From UBA10649 sp044233495 (GTDB lineage: Bacteria > Actinomycetota > Actinomycetes > S36-B12), in assembly GCA_044233495.1 (NCBI GenBank), contig JBIIJX010000159.1, positions 1 to 5,824 of the forward strand: a stretch of DNA of 5,824 nucleotides. The letters run 5' to 3'. Numbering within the stretch: the first letter of the stretch is position 1; each line of letters starts with the position of its first letter. Positions 1 to 4,755 of the stretch are shown piece after piece. The notes under the pieces are model-generated. The model ran no database searches and had not been told where the DNA came from. It was given only the letters and a program-made list of their open reading frames with translations. A program made the translations under genes and the position numbers.

Positions 1-2
1 TA

Positions 3-18
3 CCCCGGGTTCCCGGGG
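3..18. repeat. GC-rich hairpin at the window edge
   Basis: CCCCGGG at 3-9 and its exact reverse complement CCCGGGG at 12-18 are separated by TT. As RNA this would fold as a six-pair all-GC stem closed by a GTTC loop. No T tract follows on the plus strand. It may be the terminator of a gene lying left of the window, but that gene is not visible, so the role is an inference. Confidence 0.35.
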
Positions 19-82
19 GATGCAGCAACACGGCACGCCGGACGAGGTACTCGTTTCCCGCACACCCGTGGTCCGCCTGTGC

Positions 83-111
83 TTGGGTGCCTGTGGGACC
101 TTCACGACTAT
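83..111 (+). promoter_or_regulatory. Possible sigma-70-type promoter for the LuxR pair
   Basis: TTGGGT at 83-88 (the first three bases match TTGACA) is followed after 17 bases by GACTAT at 106-111, which keeps the A at position 2 and the T at position 6 of the -10 consensus. Transcription would start near 117-119, just before the ribosome binding site at 120-126, giving a leader of about 15 bases. Both hexamers match at only 3 of 6 positions, so this rests mainly on spacing and position. Confidence 0.3.
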
Positions 112-119
112 GGCAGCAC

Positions 120-126
120 GAGGGGG
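120..126 (+). promoter_or_regulatory. Ribosome binding site fixing the first LuxR start
   Basis: GAGGGGG lies six bases before the ATG at 133. This supports that ATG over the in-frame GTG at 79, which has no comparable purine-rich site and would lie upstream of the proposed transcription start. Confidence 0.6.
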
Positions 127-132
127 ATACCG

Positions 133-888
133 ATGGAGTCGGCATTCGGGGGACTGCCGCACCTGCTCGCGACGCTGGGGCGGTCACCCCACCCGGACGA
201 GGTCGCCGCCGCCATCGTCCACGGCCCCGGACACCGGTTCGGGGCACTGGCGTCCGCCGTCCTCTGGGCTCGACCGCCCAAGCTGGTCATCGTCGGCACC
301 TACGGCTTCGAGCACGCCGAGGTCGACGGACTGGCCACCGTGGACATCAGCGGGGACTATCCCCTGACCCGCGCGTACCTCGAGGGCGAGCCGGTCATCA
401 TGCAGGGTGAGGCCATGGCTCGCGCTTACGCCGGCATGCGCCGGCCGGAGAGCCGGTGGCACAGGCTCAAGGAGCGCATGCCCGAGGGCGATCACGTGCA
501 CGCCCCCATCGTCAGCGACGGTCGGTGCGTCGGCGCCTACTCCATGAACTGCCCCCAGCGGCACGAGTGGAGCCCGCTCGACATCGCCTGCCTCGACGCC
601 ACCTCGCACGCACTGGGCATGTGGCTGACTCACCCAGAGTCCGGCATGCCGACCTCCGACGACGACGACATCAGCGAGGAGGCGGCCCTCTCCACGCGCC
701 AGAGGCAGATCCTGGGACTGATCCACGCGGGTCGGACCAACACCAGCATCGCCCACGCCCTGGGCATCTCCACGTCGACCGTGAAGCAGGAGCTGTCGAG
801 GATCATGGTCCGTCTCGACGCCACGGACCGTCGCTCCGCAGCCCTGCGCGCCGTCGACCTCGGCCTCATCGAGGCTGGTGACGCGTGA
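133..888 (+). CDS. LuxR-family transcriptional regulator with GAF-like sensor region (first of pair)
   Basis: A 251-residue cytoplasmic DNA-binding regulator. The C-terminal LuxR helix-turn-helix spans about residues 184-246: it opens with LSTRQRQIL, continues with TNTSIAHALGIS and has the recognition helix around STVKQELSRI. The usual His after TVKx in this family is Glu here. Residues about 20-165 form a mixed alpha/beta region that looks like a small-ligand or redox sensing GAF-type fold, ending in GMWLTHP; this assignment rests on pattern only. An acidic linker (DDDDI, residues 176-180) joins the two parts. There is no receiver domain with phospho-acceptor Asp and no membrane segment. The ATG at 133 has a good Shine-Dalgarno site. 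The stop overlaps the next start as GTGA, so the two regulators are probably made together. Ligand and targets cannot be read from the sequence. Confidence 0.85.
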   Translation: MESAFGGLPHLLATLGRSPHPDEVAAAIVHGPGHRFGALASAVLWARPPKLVIVGTYGFEHAEVDGLATVDISGDYPLTRAYLEGEPVIMQGEAMARAYAGMRRPESRWHRLKERMPEGDHVHAPIVSDGRCVGAYSMNCPQRHEWSPLDIACLDATSHALGMWLTHPESGMPTSDDDDISEEAALSTRQRQILGLIHAGRTNTSIAHALGISTSTVKQELSRIMVRLDATDRRSAALRAVDLGLIEAGDA

Positions 889-1670
889 GGGCCGATGCCT
901 CCCCCAACGGCCTGAGTTCATCCACCGTCAGCCTCGGCGGCCTTCCCCAGTTCATCGAGTACGCCAGCACCTACCCCTCCCCCGGAGCCCTGCTGCGGGC
1001 ACTGAGGTCCGGGCCGCTGTCACAGCGCGGCATGGTCGGAGGATTCCTGTGGGTGCTGGTCGACGGCACGCACCTGGTGAGCATCGCGAACATCGGGTGG
1101 TCACGCGATGTGGTCGACCGCTACTCGATCCTCCCGCTGGAACTCGACCTGGCCGCTGTGAACGCCACCAAGGAGGACCGCAGCATCGTGGACAGTGCCG
1201 AGGATTTCGGCCAGACCTACCTGTCGTCCCTCGACGACCGCTTCCTCACCGAGCGATTCGAGGAGCGCGGCGCTGTATCGGCAGTAGCGACACCCCTGCG
1301 GCACGCCGACATAGTCGTGGGCAACCTCGGCTTCGTGACCAATCGGAGGTGGTCAGACGACGACGAGGGCCGCGCGCTGCTGACCTGCCTGGGAAATGTG
1401 ATCGGACTATGGGCCACGCACCCCCACAGCCACGCCATGGACACTCCGAGCGCCGTGAGCCAGCGGGAGTGGTCCCTGGCCTTCACCCCGCGTCAGAAGC
1501 AGATCCTCACGTTGGTCGGCGAGGGCATGTCGAACACGGACATCGCACGTCGACTCATCGTCTCGAGCTCGAGCGTCAAGCAGGACCTGCACCAGTCCAT
1601 GCGCGCACTGCGCACGCACAGCCGACAGGGCGCCTACGAGCGCGCACTGAGCCTCGGACTCCTGCGCTGA
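885..1670 (+). CDS. LuxR-family transcriptional regulator, coupled paralogue (second of pair)
   Basis: A 261-residue regulator whose GTG start overlaps the preceding stop (GTGA, 885-888). The only nearby ribosome binding sequence is GAGG about ten bases upstream, so translation probably depends on coupling. The LuxR helix-turn-helix lies at about residues 198-260, with FTPRQKQIL, SNTDIARRL and SSSSVKQDLH. By eye it aligns without gaps to the first regulator over 62 residues with about 28 identities. The N-terminal region (about residues 18-180) has the same layout and the same closing pattern (GLWATHP versus GMWLTHP), pointing to an old duplication, although the rest of the sensor region has diverged strongly. 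The recognition helix has Asp where most LuxR proteins have His. No phospho-acceptor domain is seen. The two proteins may act as a heterodimer or sense different signals; both are guesses. The gene ends 61 bases from the convergent clpP2 stop. Confidence 0.85.
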   Translation: MRADASPNGLSSSTVSLGGLPQFIEYASTYPSPGALLRALRSGPLSQRGMVGGFLWVLVDGTHLVSIANIGWSRDVVDRYSILPLELDLAAVNATKEDRSIVDSAEDFGQTYLSSLDDRFLTERFEERGAVSAVATPLRHADIVVGNLGFVTNRRWSDDDEGRALLTCLGNVIGLWATHPHSHAMDTPSAVSQREWSLAFTPRQKQILTLVGEGMSNTDIARRLIVSSSSVKQDLHQSMRALRTHSRQGAYERALSLGLLR

Positions 1671-1724
1671 CCGAGGCGCCTCCACTCACGTGGACGGCTC
1701 CGCTGACCGAGGCCGCGTGCGGCC
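1651..1724. terminator. Candidate bidirectional terminator between convergent luxR and clpP2
   Basis: Three small inverted repeats lie in or beside the 61-base gap. GCCTCGG (1651-1657) pairs with CCGAGGC (1671-1677) across the luxR stop codon. TCCAC (1681-1685) pairs with GTGGA (1690-1694) with a four-base loop. GGCCG pairs with CGGCC within 1711-1724, again with a four-base loop. None is followed by a T run on either strand, so these would be the U-poor hairpin type or structures near Rho-dependent ends. Tail-to-tail position is the main support. Confidence 0.4.
1665..1713. repeat. 13-bp direct repeat flanking the luxR-clpP2 gap
   Basis: CGCTGACCGAGGC occurs exactly at 1665-1677 and 1701-1713, with starts 36 bases apart. 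The first copy contains the TGA stop of the second LuxR gene; the second lies entirely between the genes. The shared CCGAGGC can pair with GCCTCGG at 1651-1657 from either copy, so alternative hairpins are possible. It may be a small local duplication. Confidence 0.7.
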
Positions 1725-1731
1725 ACGGGGA

Positions 1732-2373
1732 TCACGCCTTGCGGCTGCTGATCACCGCATCGATGATGCCGTAGTCCTTGGCCTCGGCGGCCGTCAGGAT
1801 CTTGTCGCGCTCGATGTCCTTGGCGATCTCCTCCGGGGTCTTCCCGGTGTGCTTGGCGATGATGCCTTCCATCTCCGTGCGCATGCGAATGATCTCGTTG
1901 GCCTGGATCTCGATGTCAGAGCCCTGGCCGCCGCCCTCGGTGTAGGGCTGGTGGATCAGCACGCGGGCGTGCGGGAGGGCAAAGCGCTTGCCCGCACTGC
2001 CCGCAGCGAGAAGAACGGCGGCGGCACTGGCAGCCTGACCCAGGCACACCGTCTGAACCTGCGGCTTGACGAACTGCATCGTGTCGTAGATCGCCGTCAT
2101 GGCGGTGTAGGAGCCGCCCGGGGAGTTGATGTAGATCTGGATGTCGCGTTCCGGGTCGAGCGACTCGAGCGTGAGCAGCTGCGCCATGACATCGTCGGCG
2201 GACGCGTCATCGATCTGGACGCCGAGGAAGATGATGCGCTCCTCGAAGAGCTTGGTGTACGGGTTGTGAACGCGCTCACCGTTCGCGCTGCGCTCGCGGA
2301 ACTCCGGGAGGATGTAGCGGGCCTGCGGCGCCGTGCGCTCGGCCGCGCGGACGAATGCCTGGTGCTGGTTCAC
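1732..2373 (-). CDS. clpP2: ATP-dependent Clp protease proteolytic subunit ClpP2
   Basis: A 213-residue serine peptidase subunit of family S14. In actinobacteria two heptameric rings, ClpP1 and ClpP2, stack into one chamber that cleaves proteins unfolded by ClpX or ClpC. The catalytic triad is readable: Ser116 in GQAASAAAV, His141 in LIHQP and Asp190 in ERDKIL. Conserved YINSPGGS (residues 81-88) and the N-terminal QARYILPEF region with NPYTKLFEERIIFLG identify it as the ClpP2 type by close resemblance to mycobacterial ClpP2. The start is GTG at 2373-2371, overlapping the clpP1 stop as GTGA. GGGAGG (2385-2380), inside the clpP1 end, lies six bases before it. Coupled translation fits the need for matched amounts of the two subunits. 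The gene is last in the visible operon; clpX does not follow. Confidence 0.96.
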   Translation of the reverse strand: MNQHQAFVRAAERTAPQARYILPEFRERSANGERVHNPYTKLFEERIIFLGVQIDDASADDVMAQLLTLESLDPERDIQIYINSPGGSYTAMTAIYDTMQFVKPQVQTVCLGQAASAAAVLLAAGSAGKRFALPHARVLIHQPYTEGGGQGSDIEIQANEIIRMRTEMEGIIAKHTGKTPEEIAKDIERDKILTAAEAKDYGIIDAVISSRKA

Positions 2374-2996
2374 TTACTGCCTCCCTTGCCCGCCTTGGGG
2401 GCGTCGGCGTGCGTGGAGTAGACGTGGTCGATGATCCCGTACTCGCGGGCCTCGTCCGCGTCGAACCAACGGTCGCGATCGGAGTCGGACTCGATCTGGT
2501 CGAGTGTCTGGCCGGTGTGCTCGGCGATGAGCTTGGCCATGCGCTTCTTGATGAACAGCATCTGCTCAGCCTGGATCTTGATGTCGCTTGCGGTGCCACC
2601 GAGGCCGCCGGACGGCTGGTGCATCATGATGCGCGTGTTCGGCGTCGCGTACCGCTTGCCCGCAGCGCCCGCACACAGCAGGAACTGCCCCATCGAGGCA
2701 GCCAGGCCCATCGCCACCGTGGCGACGGCATTCGGGATCAGCTGCATGGTGTCGTAGATGACCATGCCCGCGCTGATGGATCCACCGGGCGAGTTGATGT
2801 ACAGCGAGATATCGCGGTCGGGGTCCTCCGCGGCCAGCACCTGGAGCTGCTTGGCGATCCGGTTGGAGTTCTCGTCCATGACCGGGCCCTCGAGCCAGAT
2901 GATGCGCTCGCGCAGCAGCCGCTCGTCGAGCATGTCGCCGAAGCCGGTCATGCCGCCGCCCGCACCTCGCGAGCTCGGCACGTAGATGTCACCCAC
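2370..2996 (-). CDS. clpP1: ATP-dependent Clp protease proteolytic subunit ClpP1
   Basis: The partner ClpP ring subunit, family S14. From the GTG start chosen here the protein has 208 residues; an upstream in-frame ATG at 3035 would add 13. Using numbering from that ATG, the triad is Ser114 (GLAASMGQF), His139 (MMHQP) and Asp188 (SDRDRWF), with YINSPGGS at 79-86. The IKKRMAKLIAEHTGQ stretch and DSDRDRWF are typical of the actinobacterial ClpP1 branch. The GTG at 2996-2994 is preferred because a perfect AGGAGG lies five bases before it. The ATG at 3035 has no good Shine-Dalgarno site and sits where the proposed stress promoter should start transcription, although leaderless use of that ATG is possible. 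A glycine-rich stretch precedes the conserved ring fold (GDMLDERLL onward). The gene is 105 or 144 bases downstream of tig depending on the start, and overlaps clpP2 by four bases. Confidence 0.93.
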   Translation of the reverse strand: MGDIYVPSSRGAGGGMTGFGDMLDERLLRERIIWLEGPVMDENSNRIAKQLQVLAAEDPDRDISLYINSPGGSISAGMVIYDTMQLIPNAVATVAMGLAASMGQFLLCAGAAGKRYATPNTRIMMHQPSGGLGGTASDIKIQAEQMLFIKKRMAKLIAEHTGQTLDQIESDSDRDRWFDADEAREYGIIDHVYSTHADAPKAGKGGSK

Positions 2997-3001
2997 CAGA
3001 G

Positions 3002-3007
3002 CCTCCT
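3002..3007 (-). promoter_or_regulatory. Strong Shine-Dalgarno site deciding the clpP1 start
   Basis: The minus strand reads AGGAGG at 3007-3002, then CTCTG, then GTG at 2996-2994. This is a consensus site with five-base spacing and lies inside the longer reading frame that starts at the ATG at 3035. It argues that the real ClpP1 start is Val14 of the longer frame. Confidence 0.65.
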
Positions 3008-3038
3008 GTCGCGGAGCCCCGTCGGGCACCGTCATCCG

Positions 3039-3070
3039 ACCCTAACGTGACCGAGGGCCCCGGCCTTCCC
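3039..3070 (-). promoter_or_regulatory. Candidate SigR/SigH-type (ECF) stress promoter of clpP1P2
   Basis: The minus strand reads GGGAAG at 3070-3065 and CGTT at 3047-3044. That is GGAAG, 18 bases, GTT, matching the known actinobacterial SigR/SigH form GGAA(T/C)-N18-19-GTT except at the fifth -35 base. A housekeeping-like TAGGGT (3044-3039) overlaps the -10 but has no recognisable TTGACA partner. Transcription would begin near 3032-3037. clpP genes are known members of SigR/SigH regulons in Streptomyces and Corynebacterium, which supports the reading. Confidence 0.5.
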
Positions 3071-3081
3071 CGGAGCCCCGG

Positions 3082-3103
3082 GAGTTCGCCGTCAGCCGAA
3101 CTC
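3082..3103. promoter_or_regulatory. Inverted repeat with near-consensus ClgR operator
   Basis: GAGTTCG (3082-3088) and CGAACTC (3097-3103) form perfect 7-base arms around an 8-base centre. The plus strand at 3084-3097 reads GTTCGC, five bases, GCC, one base from the Streptomyces ClgR motif GTTCGC-N5-GCG. The minus strand reads GGCTGACGGCGAAC, which fits the Corynebacterium core CGCYNANRGCGWWS at all but its first base. These motifs are quoted from memory. The site centre is about 57 bases upstream of the predicted clpP1 transcription start, suitable for an activator. As RNA the same arms could form a hairpin after tig, so a terminator role is the alternative. Confidence 0.5.
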
Positions 3104-3140
3104 GCCCCTCGTGCGTCGGCGGACCAGGCGTGCGGGGATG

Positions 3141-4439
3141 TCAGGCGTCGCCCGACGCGACAGCCGCGTTCATGTCCGCGTCGAGTGCCTTGAGGTCCAC
3201 CTCGTTGCCGTCGGCATCGACGACCTTCGCGCTCTCGAGCACCAGCGCCAGCGCCTTGGCTCGCCGGATGTCCTGCATGGCCATCGGCACCTGGCCCGCT
3301 TCGACCAGAGCCTTGGCGAACGCGTCAGGACCCATGCCGTAGCGAGGCGCCTGCTGGATCAGCCAGGCCGACAGCTCGGTCTCGCCCACCGTGATCTCCT
3401 CGGCCTCGGCGATCTTGTCCAGGACGAACTGGCTCTTGATGGACTTGCGGGTGCTCTCCGCGACCTCGTTGCGGTGCTCCTCGCCGCTGTCGTGGCCGTC
3501 CTCGAAGTGCGCCTCGACCTCCTCGGCGATCAGGTTCTCCGGCAGGGGAATCTCGACTGAGTCCATGAGGACGTCGAGGACGTTGTTGCGGGCCTCGGCA
3601 CCCTGCTCGAGCCGCCGCATGCGCATGAGGCGGGTGCGCATGTCGGCGCGCAGTTCGTCGACGGTGTCGAACTCACTGGCCAACTGCGCGAAGTCGTCAT
3701 CCAGGGCCGGCAGCTCGCGCTCGCGCACCCCGGTGACCGTGACGGTGACCGTCAGCGGAATATCGGTCCAGTCACCGTTCTGAGGCGTGAACTCGAAGGT
3801 GCGCACGTCATCCTTGGCTGCACCGCGAACCGCCTCGTCGAAGCCGGGGAGCATGCCGTCGGTGCCGAGCTCATAGGACAGAGCCGTGCCCGACAGGTCC
3901 TCGACCGGATCGCCCTCGGCTGTGGCCCCCGAGATGTCGACGAGCAGGACATCACCGTCGATCGATGCGCGATCGACGTCCTTGAGGGTGGCGAATCGCG
4001 AGCGCAGGTGGTCTATCTGCTCGTCGGTATCAGCATCGCTGACCTCGGCATTGGCCACCGTGACCGTGAGGCTGTCATAGGCCGGCAGGTCGAACTCCGG
4101 ACGGATGTCGACCTCCGCACTGAAGGTGAGCGGCTGCCCGTCCTTCAGTTCATCGACGTTGACCTCCGGACGGGAAAGCGGCATCAGCTTGTGCTCGGCG
4201 AGCGCCTTCTCGTACGCCTTCGGGAGCGCATCGTTCACGACCTCCTCGAGGACGGCGTCGCGTCCGAAGCGCTGCTCGATGATGCGCGCAGGCACCTTGC
4301 CCTTGCGGAAGCCGGGAACGGAGACGCTCTTGGCGATGCGGGCATATGCCTCGTCCATGCTGGGCTGGAGCTCCTCGAACGGCACCTCGACCGTCAGCTT
4401 CACTCGGGTCGGGGACAGGGTCTCGACGTCGCTCTTCAC
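3141..4439 (-). CDS. tig: Trigger factor, ribosome-associated chaperone and peptidyl-prolyl isomerase
   Basis: A 432-residue protein of normal trigger-factor length. It binds ribosomal protein L23 at the exit tunnel and shelters emerging chains. The N-terminal ribosome-binding domain (about residues 1-115) carries the signature GFRKGKVP at 43-50. An FKBP-type isomerase domain follows at about 155-240, including GDVLLVDISG, a GMLPGFDEAV stretch at 195-204 and a VTVTVTGVRE strand at 231-240. The remainder, about 245-432, is the helical C-terminal chaperone domain. The GTG start at 4439-4437 is supported by the N-terminus MKSDVETLSPTRVKLTVEVP, the usual actinobacterial beginning. GGAG lies 11 bases upstream, slightly far. 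An ATG at 4450 out of frame gives a four-codon MDQL reading that ends in the start codon; it has no spaced ribosome site and is probably chance. The gene heads the tig-clpP1-clpP2 block. Confidence 0.97.
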   Translation of the reverse strand: MKSDVETLSPTRVKLTVEVPFEELQPSMDEAYARIAKSVSVPGFRKGKVPARIIEQRFGRDAVLEEVVNDALPKAYEKALAEHKLMPLSRPEVNVDELKDGQPLTFSAEVDIRPEFDLPAYDSLTVTVANAEVSDADTDEQIDHLRSRFATLKDVDRASIDGDVLLVDISGATAEGDPVEDLSGTALSYELGTDGMLPGFDEAVRGAAKDDVRTFEFTPQNGDWTDIPLTVTVTVTGVRERELPALDDDFAQLASEFDTVDELRADMRTRLMRMRRLEQGAEARNNVLDVLMDSVEIPLPENLIAEEVEAHFEDGHDSGEEHRNEVAESTRKSIKSQFVLDKIAEAEEITVGETELSAWLIQQAPRYGMGPDAFAKALVEAGQVPMAMQDIRRAKALALVLESAKVVDADGNEVDLKALDADMNAAVASGDA

Positions 4440-4468
4440 AGCTGATCCATCTCCAAGTAGGGGTTCCC

Positions 4469-4486
4469 GTGCTGGGAGTCCAGCAC
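4469..4486 (-). terminator. Hairpin between tRNA-Pro and tig
   Basis: The minus strand has GTGCTGG, ACTC, CCAGCAC: a perfect 7-bp stem with a four-base loop, starting eight bases after the tRNA 3' end. No T tract follows, only GGGAACCCC. It may be a weak terminator, an attenuator or a tRNA 3'-processing structure. I see no clear separate tig promoter in the rest of the gap, so some read-through into tig is likely. Confidence 0.4.
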
Positions 4487-4493
4487 TGGGTCG

Positions 4494-4566
4494 TCGGGGC
4501 GGGGAGATTCGAACTCCCGATCTCCTGCTCCCAAAGCAGGCGCGCTAGCCACTACGCTACGCCCCG
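4494..4566 (-). tRNA. tRNA-Pro (anticodon UGG)
   Basis: A complete cloverleaf of 73 bases on the minus strand. The acceptor stem is CGGGGCG (4566-4560) with CGCCCCG (4501-4495) and discriminator A at 4494. The D stem is GCGT/GCGC with an eight-base loop containing GG. The anticodon stem CCTGC/GCAGG encloses TTTGGGA, placing anticodon TGG at 4533-4531, which reads CCN proline codons, chiefly CCA and CCG. The T arm is GGGAG, TTCGAAT, CTCCC. No 3' CCA is encoded (CGA follows the discriminator), so CCA must be added by the nucleotidyltransferase. A tRNA-Pro next to tig is also seen in Mycobacterium tuberculosis (proU). Confidence 0.97.
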
Positions 4567-4580
4567 CGTCGGCCTGGGGA

Positions 4581-4586
4581 ATTCTA
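4581..4586 (-). promoter_or_regulatory. -10 element of the tRNA-Pro promoter
   Basis: The minus strand reads TAGAAT at 4586-4581, five of six matches to TATAAT, with its nearest edge 15 bases from the tRNA 5' end. That puts transcription start near 4574 and leaves a short 5' leader for RNase P. No good TTGACA-like -35 is seen at 16-18 bases upstream (about 4603-4610). Confidence 0.55.
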
Positions 4587-4755
4587 GGGGGCACAGCACC
4601 CCGCTCCACACCACGGCCATCCGGCCCTTGGCGCCCACACCGACGTCCTCCACCACCCTGGGGTCGCGGACGTGGACGCACGCTGACCGGGCATTGCACG
4701 CTCTCACCCGACATCCGGCCCGTGCTTCCTGCAACGCTCGCGGTGGAGGTGGACC

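Noticed and set aside
79..132. N-terminal extension of the first LuxR gene from GTG at 79
   Set aside because: No ribosome site before it, while the ATG at 133 has GAGGGGG at six-base spacing; the extension also overlaps the candidate promoter.
1566..1575. Tandem CTCGAG-like palindromes in the second LuxR gene
   Set aside because: Inside the coding sequence for the Ser-rich recognition helix (SSSS); codon use explains the pattern.
878..1774. Overlapping plus-strand frame of 298 codons across the second LuxR gene
   Set aside because: Arg/Pro/His-rich out-of-frame translation with no domain; the frame starting at 885 contains a clear LuxR helix-turn-helix.
1690..3050. Long plus-strand open frames opposite clpP2 and clpP1
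   Set aside because: Arginine-, valine- and leucine-rich shadows created by GC-rich third positions; the minus-strand products are unmistakable ClpP proteins.
3068..3082. CCCGG/CCGGG hairpin in the tig-clpP1 gap as a tig terminator
   Set aside because: Only five pairs, no T tract, and it lies at the -35 region of a better-supported promoter; GC-rich composition makes such stems common.
3730..3756. Repeated GTGACCGT units, looking like a tandem repeat or operator
   Set aside because: They encode the alternating Val-Thr beta strand (TVTVTVTG) of the trigger factor isomerase domain, so the protein sequence explains them.
4436..4450. Four-codon leader reading MDQL ending in the tig start codon
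   Set aside because: GGAG directly abuts its ATG with no spacing, so initiation there is unlikely, and so short a frame is expected by chance.
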